Of a DNA stretch of 64,000 nucleotides, positions 32,801-44,800 are shown piece by piece (position 1 is the first letter of the stretch; each line of letters opens with the position of its first letter). Location: contig JAZGTH010000007.1 of NCBI GenBank assembly GCA_036877525.1, positions 7,067,501 through 7,131,500 on the forward strand. The letters are read 5' to 3'. This stretch comes from Chromobotia macracanthus (taxonomy: Eukaryota > Chordata > Actinopteri > Cypriniformes > Botiidae). The translations under genes and the position numbers were made by a program. Under the pieces are notes generated by a model. The model made no database searches. It was not told where the DNA came from and was given only the letters and a program-made list of their open reading frames with translations.

Positions 32801-35800
32801 AATTAGGTCATTCTCAACCAAGTCAAACTCTGTAAACGAAAGCAAAATGGATTTATTGAAAGCGATGTGTTGAAATATTTATCAATAGGCAGATTCCAAA
32901 ATGCCAACATACGAAACATGACACTGTGGAAAATTCAGGATTTGTTTTCAATTTCAGGTTTCAAATCGAAAAACTATGCAGTAAAACAATATGTTGATAA
33001 ATAAATAATTAATCAACAATTAATCAATTATTGTTCTTTCAAATAAAATACGAATTTTAAATATTTTTTGGCCTGTGTAAAGCTCAGACAGGGCCGTAAG
33101 ACTAATACCACTGTTCCTGGTTGTTACCGTGTCTAAAGTAAAAATGTTGTTGTATATTACCCTACAATTTAAATGAAATATGAGCAACTTTCTCGGTTTG
33201 CAGCGCTTATACTTTTCGTTATGTTATGTTATGTGATTAATCATTTTGGCAGAGGGCATTAGGATAGCCGGTCTTGTTGAATGGGCGAAGACAGTCCCGG
33301 GTCAATGACAGCAGCTCATAAACGACAACACATTCATACGTTTGGATGGCGTCGAGGACTCAACAGATATTGATCCGTCAGCCTCCATCTTTCTGACATC
33401 CCTGTGAGAACGTGTGAAAGAGACTGTATAGAGCTCGTATACTGTAATTATGCTGATATGTTGATGTTATTTTATGCTCTCAAGAAGATGCTGAAAAGTC
33501 TGGCTCGGTCAGACTCTGGGGCTTAGTCACTTTTCTCCCTTGATCTCGGAGGGTTCTGGTGTGCTGTGCACGGCTTGCTGGTGGTTTGGCCTGGGCCCCT
33601 GGCCCAGTGTTTCTGCAGCTTCACGGTTGCACAGAGTCATTTGCATGACGTGTACTGCCAAAACAATTGCTAATTTCAATAGCTTTTATAGATTGTGTTG
33701 ACCTGAGAAATAGAATGGATGGAAACAATATGCAAATGAAATATTTAGATAACCAAGCCATAATACAACAATGTATTTGGTTGAATGTGTGTATATTGTG
33801 TATAGTAACGTTGAACTAATTTAGCCTTGTATTAGAGTCTGATAAGAGCTTTCTCTGATTATTGACTGCTTTTCGGCCCTTTCAAACAGCGCACACATTG
33901 GGGAATTTAACTTAGCTCGTTTCAGTAGAAACTAGATTGTTGTGCTGTTTCTAAAGATAATAATAGTTTTAAAATAGTTAAAATAGTTTTTAATCTGAAA
34001 TGGTTTTAGAGTATAAATAACATTCACAACATTGTTTGTCCTCCAAAACAGCAAAGAACGAAAGCGTAAATAATTTGAAATGAAATGCGTCTCGAATCTA
34101 AATTAGCTGCTTTATTTGCGGTAAATAGATTTTAACTTGCTCACTGTCAGCGATCTCAGGCTACTTTATTTTTGGTCATCTGCAAATATGCGCAGGTTTA
34201 TCACCGGAGAAAATGCTTGATGTTATTTCCCGAAAACACTAAGAAAAATCCAGAAGCGGAATCAGATTTTCCATTTTGATTTATTTTGCTTCATTTTTTC
34301 CTTGAACATTCAAGGCCGCATCCATGATGGTCTGAACAAATCCAGATCGTTATCCTTTACGGCTGCAGGTGATTTGGTGCTAGCACTGAAAACTTGTCAA
34401 CAGGCCTCCTGAGCCTCCTTCCTACCTTTGGCGTTTATAATAACATAAAATATGATTTTATATACTCGTTGTAGATTCGGAGGCCAGCCCGGGTTCTGAC
34501 GGCGAGGGTCTGGCCGAGAGGACGTCCTGCTCGTTCGGTTCCCCGGCGGAGCTCACCCCTGCCGCCTGCGATTCTTCACCTTCAGCCTCTATGGAGGAGA
34601 TCCAGGTGGAGCTGCAGTGCGCAGATCTGTGGAAACGCTTCCACGACATTGGCACAGAAATGATCATCACAAAGGCAGGAAGGTGAGTCCTTGTGAAATG
34701 TGAAACATAACGATTACATTATAAAGGAGAAGCGCAATGTGCATCACCAAATAACCGTGTACTGTAAAAAGTGTATGCAACTACTTTTACAGTCTACACT
34801 TATTATTATTATTATTATTATAACACAACCAGAAGTATTTTCCCTTATTTAAGCTAATTAAAAGGTTTTAAAATAGTCATACACATTTAGGCCTATGTGC
34901 ACACATAAAGCCTATAACATGTAAAACATTTACGAATTGCAATGAGATTTTGCTGGCATATAGTATAGGTAACATATAGTTTCGCAAAGGGACGAGGCTG
35001 CGCACTGGGACTAACTTTAAAACACTGTTTTTGGGGGCGCTAATGTGTTACACATGGGGCAGGGATACCTAATCCTACAAGTCTAGGTAGGGTACAGCTA
35101 TTGCTCTACATACCCACTCCTATAACGGTGAGCGAAACAGCACAACAGCAACTGTTTCTAATTAATATGTTAGAAATATGTTTTTCGTTTTCTTGATCTT
35201 TTGGACGGCAATAACAGCCCAAACCGAGCATATAACATAACCTACACAGTTCACATTAAGACCTTTCGCCCGTTCTTTCTCAGCAGGATGGCCAGGTATT
35301 TCCGTGCCATTTTACACTTTACGGTCAAACCAACATGAAAACATGTCTCCGTTTATTGTGCATTTCCTTTTCTTCAAGGAAACTTTCTCCTGGTACACTG
35401 TGCTGGTTTACCAGGCGTACTCTACTAACGAATAGTTTGTATAAATGAAAAGACTGGAGATTCCGGATGCACACTAATTCATCCATTGCTTTAAATATGG
35501 TCTTGATGTAGTCAAAAAAATAGTTGTATAACCAGAGACACAAATTATATTTAAACAAACATGTTGGGGAAATTTATACCTTTAATTCTGGAGCTATAGC
35601 ACACTATTTTATTTTAAACCTATAAACGATTTATTATTTAAACTACTCTTGCCATATTACTTGGACTTACACGATATTTTCTCGTACTTACATCAATAGA
35701 CTCTTTCTTTTGAATTTTCACACTGCTGCAATAAATCATGAGGGTAGAAATTTTGCGTTGCAAAAGAAAAACAATTTTGTTCCAACCAGCACCTTTATAT

Positions 35801-38800
35801 CCAACAGAGTAACTTGAGTACAAACTTTTAAAAGATATTTTTCGCTCCTTATTTGTATGTTATATTCACGTCAAAAATCGAGCCTGAAATGTAATTTCTT
35901 TCTCATTTAGTTTCAGTGAATAGCTGCTTGTTTCTTACTGCTTGTTTCTTGCTCCTAATAATGACCCCATAACTGTGGAAAGAAGTCTTTCCTCTCATTA
36001 TGAACAAAGAGATTTACGATGTTGAAATGAAAGGACAAAGAAGTAGCTTTTAAAGTGTAAAATCAGGAATCAACCAAAAATGTTATTTGGCAGCTTTAGA
36101 TTTAAGGTCTTTTTGTTTGTAGGTAAATAAAACATTTGCTTGTTTGAACCATTTTGCCCACATTTTACAGTTTAACTGTGTGCAGATTATTAAAGCTTTC
36201 TTTGCTTATTCCTTTAATTATATTTTTACTTTAAAACTGTATTTGTCTACACCTTGCTATTATTTGCTAATTGGACACAAGTTAGCTTTAACAAATAAAA
36301 TATTTAAAAAATATATTTACACAGACTATTTTTTTTATAGTTTCAGACAGTTGTGCATTTCATTATCGTAGACATATCAAACTATTCTTGTTTCACTCAC
36401 TGAATTAATTCACAATATTTTTTCCTGAACATTAACTTTGCATATCAATGTTTTCATTCTGATTTACCATATTTATGTAATTGCATTTCACGTAATAATG
36501 CTAATTGCACCTGTTCTGTTTCAGGAGAATGTTTCCTGCTATGAGAGTTAAAATCGTGGGCCTGGATCCACATCAGCAGTATTACATTGCCATGGACATT
36601 GTTCCTGTGGACAACAAGCGATACAGGTAAACACAGCTCCAGAGACTAAAGCACATTGCACTTAAGCTGGAAAACCGATCTCTTTTGAAATGGGGGCTTA
36701 ACATGTATAGGAGATACTGACGGCATCCCTGACAGAGCTGCCATATCAGCATCTGAGGTGGTGTAGTGTGTCCCTGTGATTGTGCTCTCACCATGACAAC
36801 TTTCCATCACACACACTTACAGACAAGCATTACAAGCATAACTAAACCTGGCATGTACAGTTTGCAGATATGTGCTTGTCCTCTCCCTAATTACTTGTGC
36901 CATGCGTCATTACAAGTTTGTTAAGACCTCCCAAATGTAGATGGCTTTTTTTCTAATAGTGGATAACAGAGACCTTATGATCAGCATTCAATACATCAGG
37001 TCTTCTTGGGTCTTCCTGTGATCACCACCAATTGATAAACACATCTGATTTTTGTTTGTATGAGAATTGAGTTGTTTATGCTGTAGTCACACACATTGGT
37101 TGCTGAGAACAGAACTGAAAAGGTCTGACATCTGAACCCTGTTTGAGTGGATTAGAGGCAAAAGGAGAGGGATCCAGTATATTGGTCATTAGTCATTCTA
37201 CAGTGGATTACATGTACATAAAATGTAATCCTGTTGTTGGAGTCTCTTACAAATTATGCTGTTTGCAAAAAAAACCTATATTTTCTCCTAAATTTTATGT
37301 GTCACTTATTAATGTAATTTATGTTTTTAAATAGACAATATAAATTTTTGCCCTGCTGGTTTTATTACACATTTATTTGTTGTGAAACCTAAGATGACAA
37401 CACAATTATCTTTAAGTTTAATTATATTTTGATTAATGTATGCATTTACTGAAAATAAAACCACAGCCATTCAAAGGCTGGTCTTGAAGAGAGCCATTTA
37501 GAGTCCCCAAATATCATGGAGGATTTTAGAAGCCAAAAGATCTTGTAAAATTAAATAGGATTTTCTTCCTGGCTGGGGTATTTACCACAAGGCTTTGCAA
37601 ATGGAGCAAAGAGCTGTCACTGGAATGCTTCATATGTCTCGCGGGCTCGGTTCTGGAAACATGGCCTTTATTGGAATTTACTCACTTTGCTTAGGCGCAC
37701 TGCCCTTTTTAAGGGATGCAGAGTTTATACTAGACTTGTTAAAACGTTCTTTAAATGTTACTTGAGTTACTTTAGTTTTGATGGGCATTTGGTATGGGTT
37801 ATATTTGAAAGAAAAAATAGGAAAATGCAGAGCCGCCTAGACTTATAGATATCTGTTGCAACCCCCCTCCCCATATTAATGTATTCATAAATATTTTGTG
37901 TGTTCTGGTGGACTTTCTGTTTGTCCATCTATTTGATGGCCTGTTTGTCTCCTCACTTTCTTTTTCTGTATCCAGCTGTTCTCTTCAGACACTTGATGTA
38001 TATGCAGAGCACACACAGCAGGACAGAGTAACAGATACTTTGTCAGTAAAGTTACCCAATATATGACTTGGTCTATTTTGCTGCTCTGTTAGGTGTATAG
38101 TACAGTGTGTGAGAGACTAATAGAGAAAGTACAAGAATACCTGCACTGTTAAAAAGGTTTTGACACCAAATGTGCTTTATGTGGTGACATTTAAATTAAA
38201 ATAATACATAGAAATCAACCTGGTCAGACTACATCAACATAAGTAATTTTAATAAAAACTGCATGTTTTTTACACAGTGAGTTGAACAACTAGACATTAT
38301 TTTTTGGTGTTTCTGTACTGTTTTATGAGGTCTTTCCATTTATAATTGTCACTTTGCATTTCAGCTTTGTATAAATGTATGTAACACCCCGGCATGTGTA
38401 CAGTACACTGATGTATAAATATCAATGGGCTCTAATGAGCAGTCATTCCACCATCTGTCCAAAAAGGTGTCACATAAAGTTGGATCTTTATTGATTATGC
38501 TAGTGCCAGATGGCAGATTTATGAAACATGAAAGAGGGCTAATCAAATTTCCAGTCCTTTTTGGGCTTGGGTTTCCCTTTTTCTTAACACTTTCCTTGCT
38601 ACACAGAGTATAATCCTAAACAGGGCTCCAAACAGGAAATTACAAAAACGCCTGGCACTCTGTGTGTATGTGTGTGAGGGTGTTTGTTGTTGCTGCAGTA
38701 CGCAGACTTTTGTACAGATATCTAGTTATGTCTTTTATCCATTCAATATTAGATCCAAATTACGATGTTTGTGTGCACACTTTCTGTTTTGCTTACTTTT

Positions 38801-41800
38801 GTACCCGAAAGTATATAAAACCTGACAAATCTCAGCAAAACCTTAGTTTTAGGATGTCCTTATTTTGGAAAACACTACAAAATATAGTAAACAAAGTTTT
38901 AAAAATTGTAAAAGTGCAGAAAGTTTTCTGTTAGAGTTAGGTTATATTGTTGTTATAAAACAACAGAAGTCTAGGGAAAGTCCCCATTTGGATATAAAGA
39001 CTTAATGTGTTTGAGTGTGTGAATGTGAATGTGTGCTTTTACAGTGTGCTAAGAGACTATAATACAGACCTGGATGATGTTTCATGCTGCCAGGCAATAA
39101 CAAAAAGGAGTCAAAAGAGAGTATCGTCCATGTTTGAGAGCTGAATGATGACTTTGGCAGAGGTGGTTTAGTTAAGCACTTTCAACGGTGCACATGGCCA
39201 GAACTAAAGTTATCCAGCTGTGCCTCAAGCAGACAGCTGCCCTAAAAAAGTACCCAAAGACTCAAATCAAATGAGTGACAGTGACAGATTAAAAGTATTA
39301 GAATCTTTTAATTCTTTACATTGGTTTGTGCTTTAAGTGATGTTTGAACTAGAACCGAAACATTAAAACAAATGGAGAAAGACAGCAGGGTTATTTTGGA
39401 CAGTTTAGCCCTCCCTTCAATGCTTTCCTGTTAATTTAGCCTTTTCTGTGCTGAAATATGTTCTTTTATATATTATATTTATTTTTTTTAATATTTATAT
39501 AATCTTTTATTATTAAGACATTTAGAATGTGTAAATCTGGTGGGCCATGGCAGGTCTGCTGCTGATAATTAATGCAGGAAATTTAAAATGTGAACCAATC
39601 GGTAATCACTCATACATTGTTTCTCTTAATGGTGATTTCAATATGTCTTTGTGGGGTATTAAAAACACGGGGTATAATTGCTGCCTCAATGCGGAATATA
39701 ATGTGCGTATATTCCTGAATTTGTTGTCTATGTATATATTGTATTGTATAGATTGCATTTATATTATTATTTATTGTCAAATGTGCCTTGTTCAGGAATG
39801 CTAAATGTCTTATATTATATGTTTGTTTTGCACTATGATGCTTTGGAGACACTGTTTCATTTCTCCCCCAACAGGGAGAGAAATGACAATAAAAAACTTG
39901 AACTTGAAATATTATGAAAGTGCAAAACTGTAATTTAAGGTGCTTTACTGGACACATTTAAATCAATCTTAGGTTGAATGCAATAGCATATCAGTAGTTT
40001 TGGTATTGTTTACACCGACTTATGAGATAAAAGAGTATTATGATGTTAAAACCGATGTGTCTGTTTTTGCAGGTACGTGTATCACAGCTCAAAGTGGATG
40101 GTGGCGGGTAATGCAGATTCTCCAGTGCCTCCCAGAGTCTATATCCACCCGGATTCCCTGGCTTCTGGAGACACCTGGATGAGACAGGTGGTCAGCTTTG
40201 ACAAACTCAAACTCACCAACAACGAGCTGGATGATCAAGGCCATGTGAGTATAAACCTTTAACATTCTCAACACCAAACCACAGAGTAATGACAGAACAA
40301 TAATAATAGTGAAAATTAAGGTAATATTGAATTCTTTCTCCAAATCACTGATATGTAAAATCAATGTGTTCATGTAAAATAAAGAATACCTCTAAAAATC
40401 TTCAATTGCTAAACCTTTTCCCCTTTGTTGAGTGAAGTCACCAAAACTCACTTATTCTTAAACAACAAAACATCTACACATATACAACATATGTCTTTGA
40501 GTGAGAAGACATATGTGGATGCATGTGCATTTGCAAAAACCGGACATGCAAAAACTCTAGCTGATACACACTGTAGAGAGTCCATACACCTGCTAATCCA
40601 TACACCTCCACAGCACAGGATTCATAATACACACTAGTTGATGGATGATAACCCAACGGACTCCTCCAAAGACATCTGTTTATTCTCTTAAGTAAGAAAA
40701 CCATTATTCAATGTATTCCCCCGAAGGACTGGCAGAACTGGAAAAAGAACGTTTTTAATGTACTTGACTGATATTCCCCCAACAACTGCGGAATACAAAT
40801 GGAGCATGAGCACATGGTATTGTTCGGAAATGTATTCATGTTTTTTCCACCAAACAAATGAATTGTACTCAGCTATGTCTTCCAGGTCGTTCTTGTGTCC
40901 AAGCAATTAACCTGTTGCAGTGAGGGACCGATTTTGATGCTTGAAGTTGAAGGCGCCAAATGCATCTTTGCAAAACTCACTGTGAAGTGTAACTTGTTGT
41001 GCCTTGCACTGTGGTGTCACAGTGAGAGAGTGAGTCCACGGGAATGGTTTAATTCTTCAAGCGTCAGATAACACTTTCTTGTCCCCAGCACGTTTTGCAT
41101 GGTTGTCATGGTTATGTATCGTTGCAATGACAGTGACTTTGAAAAATGGGGTGATACATCCAGCTCTGTCCAAAATAATGAGACCCATAAGAAAAATGTA
41201 CTTAATTCTCTCAGTATGGTTTTAAAGGCTCAAGATGGTGCTTGCTGGTCCAGGAATGTTATTTATTATGTGCTGCATTTATGAGATTAATGTTAAAAAT
41301 GATTCAAAATGAGACTAAGCTAATAGTTGTTATTCGTTTTAAATGGTGGTGAAAATTCTAAGCTTTGGCACGGAAGGGATAATCTAAGGCTTTTCCTACA
41401 GAGGAGCAGTCACATTGTTTTGATTTATGTGGCTCTCCTTTTTGTATTTATGCAGAGTAGACAATTTATTCATCTGCCCATGACCAATAGAACAGTGCTC
41501 TAAACTCCCAGCACAGTGAGAAAAATACATGCACATGGAGAGACGCATTTTCTTCACTGTGAAAGAGAGATACTGTTTTAAAATACTGATCAGTATTTTA
41601 GATGCAGAGCTAGTGTGGGCAAAATAACTGCCTTAGGCCAAGTCTGCGAAGTTTGCTGCTTTACTGCCATCTTCTCTGCATATGGGGCTGTTTTTACTTG
41701 AATCACTGATGCTATCACTCGAGTATTCTGACAAATGTAATAACATATGGGTGTTAGAACTGCAGCAGGCTGGTGTTTTTTCAGGAAGAAGAGAGGGGAC

Positions 41801-44800
41801 TTTTCTTATCCCACAACCCTGTAAAAAAAGAGAGGCCAGAATTGAAGTTAACCCTGGAAGTCCTGTGTGGGACGTTGCCATCATGGAGTATATGGACTTG
41901 GTATATGGACTGATAGAAAATAAATTAAAAGAAAGTATAAAGTGTATATTTATTCATTAAGAGTACTGGTTTTAGTTTTAAAACAGGTAAATAAATCATA
42001 GATCAGTTTACTGGTTCAACACACACTAATTTTGGCAACTTACAATGTTGACTTTTCTCAAGTCAGGCATCACCTGCAAATTTCTTGTTGGCCTATTCAA
42101 CCCAGAACATGTTACTGATCCCAGATATCACATATCTGTGAGGTTACAGCAATGTGGCTTTGAACACTTCCTCTGCGCAGTCAGTTTGCATTGAGCTTGT
42201 ATTGTCCGGCCTTGGGCATCACTGTGGTCTCCGGAGCTTTGCCTTTGGATTGGGTAGAAATGGAGGGGGGTTAGAATATTAAATTTACTGTCATTAAGCT
42301 GGCCCCTCTTCTCCTGCTTGACCTCCTTGGTTGCGGCAGACCCAGGAGACGCATACTGACACTGGGAGTAATTAAAAACAGACCAAGTGCCGGAGGGGAA
42401 TGCTGCAGTCTCCACGCTCTGACGCCAGCATATTGGTGTGAGATAGTCGCCCTGGTCTGATTTTCTGATCTGATCTCATCAACCTGTGTACACACTGTGA
42501 TGCAACATGTTCTCATATATAACCTATGTATATGATCTATGGGCACAAGATCATGCAGCCACTATATTCACAGCCTCATTATGCCACAGGCTCATAATAC
42601 ATACAACGGGGCTGCATGAATGCGCTCTTGTAATTGCACCAGTGTAGGTGATGATATGACTCTCTGTATTTCTAGATCATCCTGCACTCCATGCACAAAT
42701 ATCAGCCCCGTGTTCATGTGATCAGGAAGGACTTCAGCAGCGAGCTGTCTCCAACCAAACCTGTTCCCACCGGAGAGGGTGTGAAGACCTTCAGCTTCCC
42801 AGAGACTGTCTTCACCACAGTTACAGCCTACCAGAACCAACAGGTCCATTTCTGACAGTCAGTGTACAGCACCACTGCAACCCCTAGTTTGTGTAGTTCA
42901 GATGTCAGTGTGCCTAACCAGGCCATCGGTTTCAAATTTTGTCCTTTTAAAAAAAACTAATTTCCCAGAAAAAATCTGTGTTTTTTCTTTAAATATTGAA
43001 GTTGGATTTTTTTTGTTTTAGTTTGAATTCATTAAAATATCACAGAGGTATTTTGTATTTAAAAAAATATATTAAATAAATGGAAATAGTTATTAATTTT
43101 AAATAATTAAATATTATTAAAATATACTAACTTAGTATAATATTACTAAATTAGTCTTGTCTGTTTTGGGTCTCTTTTCCTGTAACAGATTACCCGTCTA
43201 AAGATTGACCGCAACCCATTTGCCAAAGGATTCCGGGACTCTGGGAGAAACAGGTAGATTTTCAGGAAATCTTACCCTTCTCCGTATTGTCCATGCTGCA
43301 TATGCAAATACACACATATCTCAGCGACGGCCTTTCATATTGAAATGAAAGGAGATCCCCCCTACTCCCACATCCAACTACATTAAAGTCATTCCCGTAA
43401 CTGGCTGCCAAGAAACCCTGTCGATCTGTGATAAAGCGATCTGATTGAGGGACAGCGGAAAGAAAAATCCCTCCCTTTCCTTTTCACGCTTTTTTAACTC
43501 CCTTCCACCCTCTCCTGTCATCCCTTCTTTCCTTCTGCCTGTATTTCCATCCTCTGCTCCTCATTGCTACATTTCTGTAAGACTCGAGTCAGAACAGTCT
43601 GAGACAGGCCCTCAGCACATGAAAGCACGCTTCCATCTGGAGAGTATTATCGCCACAGATATTTGAGACATCTTTTTTCATTTTTCAAACAATAGACCGC
43701 CTGATTTATGAACTAGCGTTAGATTTTCATTGCAGAAAAATAGAGATGAAAAGATTATACATGAGTAAGATATATATAGCAAGAAAACACTCTTGCCCTC
43801 ACACATATATCCTTATTTAACTAATGCTGCAAAAATATAAAGACTTTATTGTACAATAAAACTGTTGATACATCACCAAGTAACCGCAATTCCTTTTCTG
43901 CAATGGATCTGTCTCGTCGCAGTTTACAAACCGCAAATAAAGGTTGTAATGTTGGCTGTAGATGAACGGTGGAATCGGTTACGCTTGACCAAGGCATAAA
44001 TCAGTATTTTAATGTAAATCGCAAATGGGCTTGTTAGTGATGTATTACATTATAGGAAAAAAATCTTTAATTTCTTGACCAGTGTGTAGTCAGACTCAAT
44101 CTTACAGTATGCAGCTCAAGTCAGAGTTTAAATCATTACCGTGTAATGCTAACGAGCAGGAGGGAGTGGAGAAATACTGCCTCTTAAGCCACACGACAAG
44201 GGCCGGTGGAGAAGCAGAGAGGAGTAAATCACACAGGAAGGGGAGGCATGTTCAGAGTAGAGATGAAACATCACACAGATTTATGTTCACAGTAAAAACC
44301 TGCTCCTTTTTACGGATCTGGTTTCCTCCATCTCCCCCTCTCCTTTTTTCTCCCTCTCAGTCGCCGTCTTGTGTGCATAATCTGAAATTCTCACCTGTTT
44401 TTTCTCCCTTGTCTCTTATGTCTTTCTCAATCATTGTCGCCTGTGCAGGACTGGGCTGGAGGCTATTATGGAGACGTATGCTTTTTGGAGGCCTCCTGTA
44501 AGGACGTTAACATTTGAGGACTTCACCAACATGCAAAAACAGCAAGGTATATGCACACTGGATGGTCCATGAGACAAATATTGTACATTACCAAAACATT
44601 AAAACAATGTATTTTGCCACACCGGAGATGTTTTATCTTGCTTGCTTGAGTAACAGAGGTTTGGATTTCAAAATATGACTTCATAGATCATTTTGAAAGT
44701 TACTGTGTGACCACAATAATCGCATACCACAGTGAATGTATGAATGACTCAGTCTGTAGGGAGGTTTGCTATGGGTGGGACAAGCTTTACAAGGGTTTTG

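Larger units (their letters stand above)
29899..34474 (+). other. tbx15: tbx15 intron 1 (4.6 kb)
   Basis: Phase-1 intron holding a 245-bp inverted-repeat element (30223-30467), a TA microsatellite (30625-30671), a possible microexon (30849-30887), the second 19-bp repeat copy (31015-31033) and an enhancer-like block (33240-33740). The remainder is AT-rich unique DNA. Confidence 0.85.
34683..36524 (+). other. tbx15: tbx15 intron 2
   Basis: Phase-2 intron of 1842 bp. It holds a short palindrome at 34761-34793 and a (TTA)7 run at 34801-34821, with AT-rich unique sequence beyond. Confidence 0.85.
36627..40072 (+). other. tbx15: tbx15 intron 3
   Basis: Phase-2 intron of 3446 bp. It holds a small inverted-repeat element (38144-38279), a likely LINE 3' remnant (39775-39908) and two unique enhancer-like blocks near 37490-37700 and 38420-38570. 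Confidence 0.85.

Noticed and set aside
44082..44501. 139-codon open frame in tbx15 intron 6/exon 7
   Set aside because: Overlaps exon 7 in the wrong frame; the C/T-rich part is the acceptor tract.
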